A stretch of DNA of 64,000 nucleotides from Vanilla planifolia (lineage: Eukaryota; Streptophyta; Magnoliopsida; Asparagales; Orchidaceae), in assembly GCA_023846275.1 (NCBI GenBank), contig CM043875.1, forward strand, positions 21,518,593 to 21,582,592, given 5' to 3'. Under the pieces are notes generated by a model. That model saw only the letters and a program-made list of their open reading frames with translations. It was not told the origin of the DNA and made no database searches. This document shows positions 26,400-39,184 of this stretch, one piece after another (within the stretch, counting starts at the first letter, position 1; every line of letters starts with the position of its first letter). A program made the translations under genes and the position numbers.

Positions 26400-26900
26400 T
26401 ATACACCTTACAACATCTAATAAGATTCTATCCTTTCTCTCAACTACACCATTTTGTTGAGGGGTTCTAGGTTAGGAAAATATATGTTTTACTCCATTTG
26501 TGTCACAAAAATCATTGAAGAACTCATTCTTAAGTTCTTCTCTATTATCACTTTTAATAGAGACTATGTTAACTTTATGTTTCTTTTCAATCATAGTAAT
26601 CAATTTAATAAATTTTTCAAATACTTCTCTTTTCTTTCTTATAAAAAGAACCCATGTAAACCTAATATAGTTATCTACAACTACCAACTCATATTTTCTT
26701 CTACTAAGATTCTCTAAATGAATAGGACCAAATAGGTCAAAATAAACAAATTCTATTGGTTTCTTAATTGTAATGTCTTTAATTGGTTTAAAATTCTCTT
26801 TTACTTATTTTCCTAGTTGACATGAACCACATAGTTTATCATTTGACCAACTATGTTTTGGCAAATCTCTAACTAGATTAAACTTTAAAATCTTTTTCAA
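26400..26900 (-). pseudogene. Copia integrase relic
   Basis: Minus strand. Near 26890-26810 the sequence gives LPKH....DKLCGSCQLGK, the zinc-binding GAG-pre-integrase region (LP......C..C..GK). An open stretch of 71 codons (26687-26472) starts MVVVDNYIRFTWVLFI and continues to SIKSDNREELKNEFF and FCDTNGVKHIFS, aligning with the copia integrase core (VDD.SR.TWVYFL ... S..G.EF.N..F..FC...GI.H..S). The first catalytic Asp is present in VVVDN, although the D-D pair has become D-N; the second lies in SDN where SDHGGEF is usual, so the conserved Gly-Gly-Glu run is altered. Next, in another frame, 26465-26410 reads PQQNGVVERKDR, which includes the last catalytic Glu. The domain would insert element cDNA into chromosomes; it is broken by a frameshift. 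Confidence 0.85.
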
Positions 26901-27439
26901 AAGAAGATTTTCCTAAATGATAGAATCTCTTATTCCATAAAGAAGAATTATTATCATGTGTCGTAAAGCATTCTAAACCACTATCCTTAACCATTTGTAA
27001 AAATAAACATATGCATTATCTTTTCTACTTCCAATAATAAGTGAAATATTATCTTCACTAGTAATGTATTTATTTTTATTAGATGTTGGCCTTGTATACC
27101 CAAGAAGTTTACATTCATAACAAATATTGCTTCATGGGAGATCACCTTCCCCTTTTGTTTCTTATTATTCCCAAAGCATTAATTGACATTTCTTTTGTTA
27201 TATTATGTAGATAAAGTTTTCAAGATGAGAGCTACCTCACTTGAGATTGAGAAATTTGAATCTATAGAGGCGTCAGCTACAAATGCTATTATTTCTTCTT
27301 TTTTTTCTTCTCTTTTTTAATCACAAGTTCTTCATCCATTATTTTTACAAGCTCAATTTCATTTGTTAAAAGCTCACCCAATAACTCATCTAATGGCATA
27401 GTCAAAATAGTTTTTGCTACTTTCAACACTGTCACTAAT

Positions 27440-27950
27440 GGGTCATATTATTGAAGAAGAAATTATAGAATCTTCCTCACCTATTCACTAGGAAAAAAAA
27501 CTCCTTGCCAAGATTAGACAAATTATTAATAATATTTATAAACCTCATAAGCATAGATTTAATACTTTCATCCAAATTCATTTGAAATAATTCATACTCA
27601 TGAATGAGCGTGTTAATTTTAATCTCTTTAATTTGAGAAGTACCCTCATAGATAACTTTAAGTTTAGACCAAATATTATGTACTATTTTCAAGTTCATGA
27701 TTTGATTATATTTGGAGGTAGCCAAACAACATCAAAAAATATTCATAACATGAGACTTAAGATGCACTCTATGTTTGTCTTCGAGGCTTAGTTCACATAA
27801 CAATTTCTAAATTTTTCTCCATCAATAATCTTAGTTGGAATCTCAGGCATATTTTCAACAACATCCCAAATTTCCAAATGAATAGATTCTAAAAATAAAC
27901 ATTTTACAATTCTTCCAATAGAGATAAACTCACCTTTAAACAAAGGTGGT
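27440..27950 (-). pseudogene. Copia gag (UBN2-like) relic
   Basis: Minus strand. The best part is an 82-codon stretch, 27725-27477: IWSKLKVIYEGTSQIKE, INTLIHEYELFQM, DESIKSMLMRFINIINNL and LGKE. This matches the UBN2/retrotransposon-gag core of plant copia elements (IWD.LQVTHEGT.QVKESKI..L..EYE.FKM...E.I..M..RF..I...L..LGK). Gag would assemble the virus-like particle. Flanking frame shifts show decay. It lies, as expected, between the primer site (28064) and the integrase relic. Confidence 0.85.
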
Positions 27951-28052
27951 CAAAGTGACGAAGCTCATTTGGATAAAAATGCATTTTCTTCAACACAAGA
28001 TAGAGCCATAAGGATCATATCTTAGAAATTTCTTTCTTTTGATAAAAATCTT

Positions 28053-28064
28053 GCTCAGATACCA
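28053..28064 (-). other. Primer-binding site, initiator tRNA-Met type
   Basis: Plus strand GCTCAGATACCA, that is TGGTATCTGAGC on the element's strand, one base off the standard TGGTATCAGAGC. It sits two bases from the LTR end (...CAACA on the minus strand), the normal spacing. Confidence 0.88.
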
Positions 28065-28066
28065 CT

Positions 28067-29785
28067 TGTTGCAAAATGTGTGAGGAAAAACAAAATAGTT
28101 GGGAGGAGTGAATTGTGCATTTAAAAAAAATTTTTTATTCCAAAAATTAGAAGAAAATTGTTTGAGCTTAAAAAATTTTACTTTTATCAATGAAATAAAA
28201 TTTCTCAATAATAAACGAAATGCACATATGATTTTTTAGGTGATTCTGCCAAAACCTGAGCCGACATCCACCTCTAATTCCCAATCAAGCTTCCACTAAT
28301 TACTCACTTTTGTCAAAGCTGGTAAGTGTAAAAAAAAATACACACTGATGTTCTAATGAAACACCAAAATTAAAGAAATTTAGGCTATTTAGAAAAATTT
28401 GAAGCTTTACAATTTTTTGCTTACAAAAATCCCTATGCCTTTAATTGTTTAAACAAGAGTGGCATTATTAATGAATAAAGTAAATGTTACTAGAAAATAT
28501 AAGAATGATTATGAACGATATCAGGGTATAGAGATCAACAAAAATTCGTAGCTCTCATTATTTTGCAAAAGTTTGTTTCTCATGATTTGAACTTCAATTA
28601 GGCTTGTATGAAATGTTTTAAGCTTGATTCAATTATTTCTTATGCTTGGTAAATGATTCCTATTTATAGTTGAAATGAAAGACATCAAAAACAACTCTCC
28701 CAATGGCTAGTCTCTACTTTTTAGAAAGCTAGCTGTTACAATAGAGAAGATGATACAGCTACCATCCAGTTACATAAAAGGATAAAGTGATAGCCATCAG
28801 ATTGGCTTAAATGATAAAGGGGTCTAGATGTAATCATAACAAGATAAGATCTAGAGCTTTGGATTAAAAAATTAGATGGATGGTAAATATGATGAGGTTA
28901 CTATTCACAAAGATAGAGAGACTATCAACATTTTGATCAAGAATTATAGATGATTGGTTGAAAACAAAAGATTATTAACCAATGCAGGAGTGATTTGGAT
29001 CATTCTTTCACAAAAACATATGATCGGTTGATGCAGAAATCTCAAGTTTAGCAAAGCTTATTTTTAGTCCCACATTACAAAACTATGTAACTATTTTGTG
29101 CTTATAATACAGGAACTGTGCATTATTATCAGCCTAGCAGGGTTGGCTACCCCTTAGTGTTCTCAGAAGGTCATGACTTGAGTCATCAGTGTGCACACAA
29201 GGTTTGACCAACCTCAATTTACATAACTTAAATAATGAGTCGATGCTGATTCATATTTCTTACATAAGTTCATAAGTAATGGCCTTGAATCAGTTCAACC
29301 AAGGACCTTAATAGTGATCTAACTTAATCAATACACGAGCTTAACCGGCCTCAATTTCGATCGGGTTTACAGCTAGTGGGTCCCTATGTCCTGTGTTGCC
29401 TTCTGGCCACTCAACCTGAGCATTTTGGTCTTAGCCATGGGTGCAATGACATTTTTTATAATTTTTTTTAATAATTAATTTTTTATAAAAATACTATATA
29501 TTCAAAAATTGAAATGCCTTTAAAGTAAAATACAACTTAAACTAAATTAACATATACATGAAGGACGATAGTCCTATGTGCCATATTTATGAAGAATTTA
29601 AGGGGTTAATATGCTAACCATAAAGATTTAGAAATGAAATTCTTTGTGGATTAGCCACTCCACAAAGATTGTTATCATTGGCTCCAAAGTCAGTAGGTTA
29701 AGTCATTAAATTACATTCACTATTTATGTTGTAATAATCCTTGCTTCAATAAATTCATACTACTAAAATAACACTAAGCTTAGCA
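28067..29785 (-). repeat. 5' LTR of the minus-strand copia element
   Basis: Starts TGTTGCAAAATGTGTGAGG on the plus strand next to the primer site. Collinear with 22504-24208 over its full length. The outer end near 29785 (...CTTAGCA) is approximate. Confidence 0.82.
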
Positions 29786-30289
29786 AAGTATTAGTAAATA
29801 CTTACCTTAGTTTTGTGGTCATCATCTCAAAGGGTACAACATGATTAACCTTAGTTAATGATCAAATTTATATAATATGCATGATTAATGCATTGTGTTT
29901 ACAGAACCAATGTTTCATAATGAAAGAGAAATAACCTTAACATAATGTGTTCCACATTTGAATAATTCTCTAAGAATGACACTGTATTGTAAGTGATCAA
30001 TTTCAAAGTTGAATTATAAGAAAGAAATGCTAAGCCCTTAAATCGTTGCAAACTAAATTAATGAACAATAGAATGACAATGACGATCTTGTATGATCTCC
30101 TAAAAACTTAGCAAAACCTACATATAATCCACATCATCCTTATGTTCCTTATTTGAAATGGTATATGGTATCTTTTATGATGAATGAATGCATGGAATTT
30201 GAGCTTCATCCATCCTAACCAAAGCTTTCAACCATTAGAAAAGTATACCATATCCTATGCTTCAAAAGTAGTTGATTTTGTAATTGTTT
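29786..30289. other. AT-rich spacer, nothing recognised
   Basis: No domain or LTR end found between the copia element and the LINE tail. It could hold the eroded 3' end of the LINE. Confidence 0.45.
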
Positions 30290-31105
30290 TTTTCTAGGAA
30301 AGTGGCCTCTTTATTACTCTCATATGTAACTCTAGTTAATATGGAATGAATTTATTAGCTTCTTAATATGATTAATCAGGTGAGATAATTATCATTGAAT
30401 TTTAGCTTAAACTTGTAGTAGTTTGATCATTGCCTTATAATCTAACTTAACAACTAATCTATTGATTTTTTGGTTTTTGCATAATTTCAAACCTTGCAAT
30501 AATGCCAAGGCATTTAGCTACATTACAAATTTCTAAATAACAACATTGAAGAAGATTTCTGTAGTTTTGTCATCATGATTGTGAATAATTCCCCCATAAC
30601 TTGCAAATCCTTTTTTGCAGTTAGAGTAGCTATGAATATTGAGTTTAATTAAACGAAGTGAAGAAGGGATCCATTGAATTACTTCATAATGTTTTTATCT
30701 TATCAATGTAAATGGTGTTGATAATCCCAACTGAACAATACATTTCTTCTTATGTCAACTATATGAATAAAAAGCTTTGAAAAGTAATGTGACTGAGAAT
30801 AATGATTTTATTAATAATATTCATAGTAAACTAATTTATTCATCATATATGAGAAAATTTCAAGCTTTCCAAATTTTTTGGTCGACGAGTAAAGTAAGAA
30901 AAAGTATAACATCCCCCTTAGCCAATAATTACACAATATATCAGAAATGTGTGAGGTTTATTCTTGCTGAATTTATGGTGCATTAGCAAGGCAAGCCCAA
31001 ACTTGCTTAACTTTATCATAGCTTAAAAATGCATGATGAAGACAATCCTCATTCAAGCAACATGGACATCTTGATATCAATTGGAACTTCATTCTTCTTA
31101 GATTC
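30290..31105 (-). pseudogene. LINE (non-LTR retrotransposon) tail: zf-RVT plus RNase H
   Basis: Minus strand. From 31105 to 30976, 43 open codons read LRRMKFQLISRCPCC..EDCLHHAFLSYDKVKQVW, the reverse-transcriptase zinc-binding region found at the end of plant LINE ORF2 (C.CC....ES..HLF..C...QVW). Then 30685-30551 gives VIQWIPSS..LIKLNIHSYS..GFASYGGIIHN, the start of the plant RVT_3-type RNase H (W.PP..G.LKLN.DGS....G.AG.GGIIRD); the catalytic Asp of LN.DG is His here. After a stop come LNALALLQGLKLC and VVKLDYKAM, and finally YESNKEATFL near 30328-30290 for the usual YRE.N..AD.LA. The RT core upstream is not recognisable. Confidence 0.75.
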
Positions 31106-31529
31106 TTAATAAATGAAAGTAGTTCATTTGTATCCTCTAAAATATAATTGAAATCTTAAACTGGCATTTGGAGTTCTAAGCAAGTTTATCTTTCTTGAAA
31201 TACATTTTCTCTTGATAGTGTTCCAAGATTATTGCAAATTGAATGCCCTATTTTCATTTTGAGTCTAATGACAAGTCTTTGTTAAGTTGTAATAGTGTAC
31301 ATATTGTGAAACCAAATCCTTAATGTATTGAATCTATTTTCATGCAATAGATGATCTCCCTTTCTCTTCTAAAGTTAGATGTTTACTCATCACATAATTA
31401 GACTAGAGAGTGCTTGAGGTCTTTATTTGTAGTATAACTCTATAGAAAATGCAACTGCTATATCCTCTAGCTTTTTAAGTCAAAGATTGTTTGCTATACC
31501 TAAACAACTGATTTTCTCCTAGTTGGACC
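31106..31529. other. Probable upstream LINE remnant, unassigned
   Basis: Adjoins the LINE tail on its 5' side. The minus strand near 31260-31110 keeps short open stretches but no motif I can name. Confidence 0.35.
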
Positions 31530-34352
31530 AATGATACCTATGAACCAAGATTACCCAAAATAAATATGATAATTTATTTTAAGCTTAATAACATGATCTT
31601 AAATGACACATGTTATTTAGGGATGATTGGTGATACTATGGCTATGTATGATTTAGGATAGTAAAGGGTATTCTTGGTTATGCATGATTAGAGTAGAAGA
31701 TGATGGTCTTGATTATACCTAATTTTGAATTAAGGATGATGATCTTATTAGGTGTGATTAAACTTAGTAGATGATTACTTAGGCCACCAATAATTTCTAA
31801 GGTAACGAGTTTTATAAACCTAGTATTGTATATGACAATTAGAGTTTATATGCTTGATTTAAGAGGATGGATTTTAGTAAATGGAAAAGTTAGGTTTAAA
31901 AAGTGATGGGTTAAATCTAGTTATGCTTGGAAATGAATTATGGCTCTTAGTGAAATCCTTAAATCTAGTAGATGTGGTATTTTTTGAGAACTAAACCCAT
32001 TGGTGATCCTTTGTGGCTAGAGGAACTCGTTGACTTAGGATAAGCTTTAAGGTTGAGTGTAAAGCCTTAGACAAAGACTTTGGAGTTATAAAAATACCTT
32101 AAAAGGACCTTGGATGGTTTTAAGGGTAAGGAGTGCTCTCAGATTCCTTGGGAAGTGGCATGAGAGGCTTGAATTTGGCCTTAAAAGAAGGATAAGGTTG
32201 AGTAATGATCTTGAGAAGGCCTAGCAAAAGAAAATATGTTTGGTGGAGGAAGGCATAAGAGGTAAGAATGTGGGTAACATTTAGATCTTATTAACTTTAG
32301 GTTAGGACTTAGATAGTTTAAGACATTAATAAACCTTTGAGTTTGTATATTGAATGCTAAGTTAGATAATTTTAATCCTAAGATTTGAATGTGAGTACAT
32401 TTAAGATTAGAATGTAAACCTATCAAGGTCATAAGTAACCTTAGAAATAAGGGTTTAGGATAAGCAAACATGTCATGTAAATAATGAATGAGTTGATGAG
32501 AATGATCAATTTTGGCCTTAGGATTACAAGGTCATGGATAGGTTAAGGAATTAGGCATCCCATAATGTAATCTTTTGGTTAGACCATAGATAGGGTTCAA
32601 GCTAGCCTTAAACTAAGCTTGGTTGATACTTCGATTTTGGGTTTTAGCTTAGATAGAATTTGTGGTTGGACCAAGACAACAATTACTTTGTATGTGTCGT
32701 GAATACTATGGATAGGGCCTTAGGTTACTGAGGTTCTTGGTTACACATTGGATAAAGGTTAATTAAGCTAGAGCTCTTGAACTTGGCCTTAAGAGATGCT
32801 AGACTTAGCTAAATGGGCTAGTTGCCTTGTGATGTTGGTACAACCTTAAGTATGTCCTAGTCATTGGGTAAGATATTGAGTAGCCCTTTTTAGTCTCTTA
32901 GGCCATGGGTTGAAACACTAGATAGTGATCTAGGGAGTTATGTGAGTGGCTCAGGAGAGACTTATGAGATGTGCCAGTGGCTTAAGTTTACCTATGAAGC
33001 ATGAATGTCACTATTGGAACTTATATGAATCCAAGAATGATCATGACATTAGAAATGTGCTTAAAGGTAAATCCAAAGATGTGAACTTGAATGGGAGCTT
33101 AAGTGATAACCCAAATATGAGAAAAGAGTCTAGTGAGGATCTTAAATAAAGGTTAGACAAAGGTTAAAGGTAATGAGTAAAAGCTTTAGATATGCTTATG
33201 TGCTCGGATAATTGAATTAGGGTATAAAAGTAACCCTAGGATACCTAGGTTATTGTTGGCAATCTAGATAGGTTGGGTAAACACTATGGAATGATGATTA
33301 ATATGTTAAAAAATATGAATAAGTTTTGGTTCTTTTAGTTAGGTTTTGGTAAGTAGTATTATTTGACCCCCACTAGATTTTGTATATTGCGGTTTCATTT
33401 CGTTGGCCCACTTTGGATCGCTTGGATATTTTTGTGTTGTGGCTCCTATCACTGGACCAATAAGAGATTGTGGACTTGGCCATGTATTTGGTGGTGGAGT
33501 ATCTATTGTGCATTTATGTGGTTGGGTTGATAGAGAGTGTTAGATTTCTGGTGGGACACTGAGTGTCCCATAGGCTATATCCTAAGTTAAGATCATGATA
33601 TGATAAATATTTTAGAAGTCTTGATGGTTATCAAATAAGATCCTCAGAGTTATTATAGTAGGCCATTAAATTCTATAGTTTCATGTATTAGATTAGTTTA
33701 ATGATATTGCATATATCTATGTTATATGTGACATGACTTGAAGTTCCTTATTGAGCTATAACTCAATCCCCTTATTTTTACATGCATATGTGAGGATATA
33801 GGAGCTTGCATAAAAGTTAAAGTTACGGGGCATCCTTGGTAGTGTTTCTAGCAATTTCAATGTTTTTCATTTGTAGCTTTGATTTTTATGGTATTGATGT
33901 TTATCTTTTATAACTCTAATATTTTTACATAGATAGAATTAGGATATATTGGACATTTTACTATGGACTTGAATAATAACATTTGTATATTATTTTATAT
34001 GGATTAACATACTTGTGAATTGTCTTTAAGCTTTGTTTTTCCATTGGCATATCAAGTATGGATGGAATTATAAGAAAATAGGTTACTTTAGCATCTTTGA
34101 CACATTAATGTGATTGGTAGGTTACCATAGCCTACAGTGAACTGATTTAATATCAACTTGGTGACGAGATGGTAAATGACATGGTTCACTTTCGGTGGCA
34201 CACCATGAACTTGATGATCAAATTAATGGTCATGACTCTTAGTTTTAATGTCAAGTTCGAGGGGCAAATGTTTGCTAGCCAAGTATATTACATATATTTA
34301 TTACATCCAGGGATGTGAAAGAAAAGTTTGGTTATAAAAGTTGGGTGTGACA
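31530..34352 (+). repeat. Gypsy-type long LTR remnant, plus orientation
   Basis: The right end is GGGTGTGACA at 34343-34352, the usual close of long gypsy LTRs that begin TGTCACACCC. About 590 bases upstream TTGAGCTATAACTCAATCCCC (33753-33773) is like the conserved CTCACCCC motif near the 3' part of such LTRs; the comparable motif in the 42896-46441 LTR is TTACCAACTCACCC. Words shared with 44660-44850 include GGCCTTAAGAG-type and GGTTGAGTAA blocks. The left limit is a guess. No primer site follows it, so it is solo or truncated. A 67-codon open stretch at 32946-33149 has no recognisable similarity. Confidence 0.5.
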
Positions 34353-35022
34353 ACATTGCTCTCCATAGTTTCATAAGGTTCTAATAAGGTGATAACATGT
34401 GCTACGTAATACTTCTTAATAACAAAGTTAGCTAAAATGACTTAATTTCTTGTACAACCAACATATAAAGACAAAATATTTAGTTTAGGGAATCCATAGA
34501 GATAAAAACACACAAAATGCATTGTAATTTTATTCAACATAAAGATTTTTAATTACGTTTTGCAAAAAAAAAATACAATATGAAGTTTTAGAATAATTCT
34601 TTTTTTAAGCTTTTTTACTTTGAGGTTAACTCCGATATAACACCCAATATGGAACTTAGTTGTACATCATGTCCTAACTAACTAGCATCAAGGTTTGCTT
34701 AAGTATGCATGTGTCATTCATCTACTTCATTTTTAATTATTCAATATTTATATCATGTCCTCTAAGCTCTTCTTCAATTGCCTTAAGTCATGTTAAAAAA
34801 CTTTGATCAAAATATCTTGGTTCTTCTTGTTAAGTGTCACAAGACCTTCAAAGAGAACCAATGGCTATTCTTATCTAAGATCATCTAAATCTTTAACACT
34901 CTTACTTTCTTTAGAAGCATATGATTTTATTCTCTACATGTCCCCTTTTGTGAAGGGATTTGGGATGTAGTCATTAGTCATAGCCCTATTAAAACTCAGA
35001 ACCAGAGCTATTTTTATATTAT
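34353..35022. other. AT-rich spacer, unassigned
   Basis: Nothing recognised. The minus strand of 34650-34970 has a Lys/Glu-rich look of the kind seen in gag linkers, but no motif is secure. Confidence 0.4.
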
Positions 35023-36968
35023 TGACCTCAAGTCATGATAATTTATTTTGTGATAACAAATTCTAAGTATTTATAATGAATTTGTTAAAGTAAAGTTTTA
35101 GATTTTAGGTAGCTAATCCTCACATTCATTGGAAAACTTAAGAATAAGATGTGTAAATATCAAATCTCATGAAGATCATCTTGGATGGAATAGTAAATCA
35201 TAAAGAGATGTATTGTGAATTTGATTTTGCTTTGATTATAATGTTAAGCTTGATTGAAATATTTATTATGAGACACATAAATTAAATTAAAATTAACCTT
35301 AGAATAACATTTAGGTTTTAAATATTTTTCATCCATCCTCCTTGATTAACTTTACCATCATTTTATCTTAATAATATCTTTGAAATATTTAGCTAATTTG
35401 TTACAAAAAATGTGTTAATAATATTAATTAATTAGTATAAATTTTAATAATAAAAAATAATCCTTTCGGTAGAGGTAATTATGATTGAAGTAGTTTGCTA
35501 TAGTATACGAGGTTGCTACGGAAAATCATGACGATTCAGTGCTACTAATCCTGAACCCTCATTCAATACACCAATCATTTTTCATAATTAATCTCAAACA
35601 TTGCATTTCAAATTAGGTCAATAATCCCACTTCTGTAAATCAAATATAAAGTATATAGTTGGTCGTACGGGTGATTAAATCTTGAACATACCAAGGGGTA
35701 GCTAACCTCCATAATAAGGATGTCTTTAAAGTCTAAAACATTTCTTAATAAAAGAAAATAGAAATGAAATTATGTAATGTGGGACTAAAACATAGTGTTT
35801 TTGCATGATAAACTCCCAAATTGTAGGATTGATATGAGCCATCTAATCGTGTATTTTACGATCAAAAGATTATCACCATATCTAATTTTTCAAAAGTTCT
35901 AATTTTATCAATCATCCGAACATTCCATTTCATGATCACACGGTCCTTCTTTATTCCATGCTAGAATCAACATTTGGCCGTCAAATTGTGATTCAAATCT
36001 AATGACCCAGATAAATTTCATATTTCTAAATAACACCAGTTTACTATCATCTGTTCGATCGCACAATTATCCTGAACACATGGTCATGGATCATTCCAAT
36101 CGAATGGATCCTATGCAATGACTCTTTTAGCGATTATTTTAAATCTTTATAATTTCTAATTAAATAATCTTTTTAATTAAAATGATGTATGTCGATGAAA
36201 GCTATAACAACTCTTTAGTATGTTTTGTAAGTACTTTTAGCAATTGGAACTTATCTATAAATAAGAGAAGTTTCGCAAAAATTTAGGTGATGAATTTTTA
36301 TGTAATCTAAGGAAATATTCCAAGCCAAAATATTCAAGTCGTTAGCAGACCATTCCCATCGTTGCTTCCATATGCTGCTACCCTTCAGTTGTCAAACTCA
36401 TGAAATTTTATTTTTTTCTTAATAAGCTAAGTTATTAATTTTCTATATTCTTAATTCATTTAATTAAAGATACTTATGCCACTTTAATCATTTTTTCAAG
36501 CATAAGATTTTGTTCATATCAATGTTTATTTTATGTAGCTTAATATTTTTTTATTACCATTTCATTGTAAGGCCATTGTAGCCTGTCCAATAAATTTTAT
36601 TGTAAGGCTATAGTAACCTTTCTCAATTATCTATTTGTTGTGAGAGTTTAGTTTTCCTATCTTTTGATGAAAGGCTTACATTAAGTGTTTAGTTTTACCT
36701 GGTTTTTGTTGGTGGTAGATGTAAGCTTGGTTTTAAGTCAAATTATCTAATGCTTATTGATATATAATTTTAATGATTATTGATTTTTTATGACATAATT
36801 TTTATGAAAATTAACATATTTTAAAACAAAATTAAAATTTATATAAAATTAATTTTAGAGATTTTTTCAACCCTTTTAATTACTTTTAAACTACATGTTT
36901 AAATATTTTGTAAGAAACAAAAATTTATTTTCCTAGAAATTTACCTCTCTCAATTGAACAACACTTCA
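35023..36968 (+). repeat. 5' LTR of gag-only copia element
   Basis: Aligned against 39185-41055; both contain TGATAACAAAT near the start and CAAATCTCATGAAGAT soon after, and both finish ...TTGAAC.A....TTCA. The left end is set by alignment to the right LTR's TGTTAACTC. Confidence 0.8.
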
Positions 36969-36970
36969 AT

Positions 36971-36982
36971 TGGCATCCAAGT
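36971..36982 (+). other. Decayed primer-binding site
   Basis: TGGCATCCAAGT two bases after the LTR end, in place of TGGTATCAGAGC; the TGG.ATC core is retained. Confidence 0.6.
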
Positions 36983-37019
36983 GTGGTCTTTTTCTTTTGA
37001 GAAGAAATTCTTAGAAAGA

Positions 37020-38520
37020 TCCATGACTTAAACTGATGCTTCAGTGAGTTTAGGTGCAGATGCTTCTTCTTATAAACCATCACACTTTTGTGGTGATTAT
37101 TATCTTTATTAAAAGACTAAGATGATTAGTCATTTAAAATCTATTGATAAAGAAATGTGAGAATTAATGCAAGTGCCATTTGATTTTCTTACAAAGAAAA
37201 ATACATAAGCTATTTTTATACATAAAACTTTTTATGAAATTGTTGAAAGTGAAAAACATAAAATAAAATGAAATGATAAGATCATAAATATCTTACATTG
37301 TGCATTAAATGCTACTAAATTTAATAGAATTTTTATTTTAGGAATGACTTATAAAATGTGGCATAAATTAGAGGTAACATATGAAGGAACCTCTTTAGTG
37401 AAGGAAAATAAAATAAATATGATGATATATGATTGAGTTATTTAAAATACTTTCAAATAAATCCATTAAAAGTATGTTTATAAGATTTACTAACACTACT
37501 AATGCACTTGCTAGTTTGGGAAGGCCAATTTCTTTTAATGAATAGGTAAAGAAGATTCTTAGAATTTTATTCAAGGAGTATGATCCATTAACCAGCAACA
37601 TTAGGAGAGCCAAAAATATTTTCATAGTGACATTAGATAACTTGATGGGTGAGGTTATGACAAATGAGTAAAAAATAGAGAAGAGAAAAGATGAATAAGA
37701 ATTGGTTGAGAAGAACAACACAAAGAAGGAATACTCAATAACATTAAAGATACAAGAAGGCATTTTAGAAGAGGCATCCATTGGTGATGGTATTGCTTTA
37801 ATTTCTAAAGGAATATCTAAAGTTCTTAATATTATGAGTAAGTATAAAAATAAAAAATCTAAGAAGAAAAGTAAGGATAAGAAGAAGAAGAAATCATTGA
37901 AAGTAGCTTAGAGTGATTCAAAAGTAACTAATACAAGTGAAGAAGAAGACAACATTGAAGAACTATCTTTCACGATGGTTAGAGAAGAAGAAAAAGTAAA
38001 GAGTGCATCCCTAAGTGAGGAGGTAAATTACTCAAAAAAATTAGCTAAATAATTAATTTATATTTATAAAAAATTTTCAAATTTTGAATAAAAAATATAA
38101 GAAATTAAAAGAAAATTATAATGAATATCTAGATCATTGTGAAAAATTAGAGAAAAGGACAACACTTATTTAAAGAATATGAAAAAGGCCAATAATGATT
38201 TAAAATAAAATGTTAATGAGCAAGCATCCTTAGTTAAGGAATTTAGTAATTTTGAATCTTTGCACTTTACTTGCTCAATTTCAAATATAAAACTAATTAG
38301 TAGATAAGTTTTTATTATAAATACTAAAAGATTTAATATGCATAGGCATATTGATATTTTACATGGTTATAATCATAAGTTTACATGTCACTATTATATA
38401 CAACCTAGCCACACTTCACATAAATGTAGGATTAGTGATTATATTCATTTAAAATTTCCTGCTTTTGCATGGATAATAAAACAAAATAATAAACCGCTTA
38501 TAAATAAATGCGTTAAAATG
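37020..38520 (+). pseudogene. Copia gag relic (UBN2 core, Lys-rich tail, zinc knuckle)
   Basis: Plus strand. An open run from 37275 to 37434 reads DKIINILHCALNATKFNRI then MWHKLEVTYEGTSLVKENKI, the copia UBN2 gag core, ended by a stop. The next segment gives INLSNIRRAKNI- and LDNLMGEVMT-type sequence matching the end of the core (...LDEL.G.L.TYE). At 37702-37911 lies an open Lys/Glu-rich stretch ending KKSKKKSKDKKKKK. At 38386-38427 CHYYIQPSHTSHKC is a zinc knuckle whose second Cys is Tyr. Several stops and frameshifts separate these pieces. A minus-strand open stretch over 37395-37781 is only a shadow of this gag. Confidence 0.8.
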
Positions 38521-39164
38521 GCTCAACTTCTCAAATTTAATAATTAAGATCAAGTATTATGTATATAAACTTTGATAAATTAATTTCAACAAAAAATTAC
38601 TATAAAAATATTCAAAAAATAAATAACACTTAAGAAATAAAGTTTAAAATATTCAAATGAAATAATTAAAAAAAGTAGTTGAAAAAAGAAAATCCTAATA
38701 CGTTTAAACTTATTTAGGTTACTTCAAAAGAACAAGTTGTATATAAAATTATGATTATTTCTAGAATTAATCTTATCTTAATAATTAATTTTTTATATTA
38801 AATTTTAAATCAATATTAATATAATGTGTTTTGGGTAATAGTTATAAAAAAATTAATTTAATCAATTTGAAAGGGATAGACCATTGGATTATAATTAAAA
38901 TAAAATAGTTTTTCAAAAAAAAGATCATATGCTTGATAAAAGTTTAAGGTTGTTAAATACTTTATAAAATTTTGTTTGAGTCCCTTTGAGTGATAACAAA
39001 AAGGAGGAGAGAAAAAAATTAAAAGAAATAAGCATAAATTAAGGGAAATCATTAATCTAGTCATGATATAAATGTAAGAAGAGTTTTTCTTTAATTATTT
39101 TATATATTTATTTTATAAATAGTTTATGTTTTTATCAATTTCAACATTGGTTTTGTTATCATCA

Positions 39165-39178
39165 AAAAGAGGAGATTA
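39165..39178 (+). other. Polypurine tract
   Basis: AAAAAGAGGAGATT shortly before the right LTR, comparable to the AAAAAGGGGGAGATTGTT arrangement of SIRE-type copia elements, with about seven extra bases before TGTTAAC. Confidence 0.6.
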
Positions 39179-39184
39179 TGGTAT

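Larger units (their letters stand above)
22504..29785 (-). mobile_element. Decayed Ty1/copia retrotransposon, minus strand
   Basis: About 7.3 kb with two direct LTRs (22504-24208 and 28067-29785), a primer site inside the right LTR, and, reading leftward, gag, GAG-pre-integrase, integrase, RT with YVDD and RNase H relics. Domain order integrase before RT is diagnostic of Ty1/copia. The interior is only ~3.9 kb, short for the family, and carries many stops. LTR ends of the type CACAATTCACCCCTCTCTTG (minus strand) and the UBN2-like gag suggest the SIRE/Maximus side of copia; that lineage call is inference. No clear target duplication remains: TGATT precedes and AAGTA follows. In a 90-base sample around 24040 and 29607 the LTRs differ at about 14 positions, so insertion is old. 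Confidence 0.88.

Noticed and set aside
26454..26717. 87-codon plus-strand frame
   Set aside because: Antisense shadow of the copia integrase relic at 26687-26472.
37395..37781. 128-codon minus-strand frame, the longest in the window
   Set aside because: Antisense of the plus-strand copia gag, whose UBN2-like residues and Lys-rich tail are recognisable; the minus frame has no family match.
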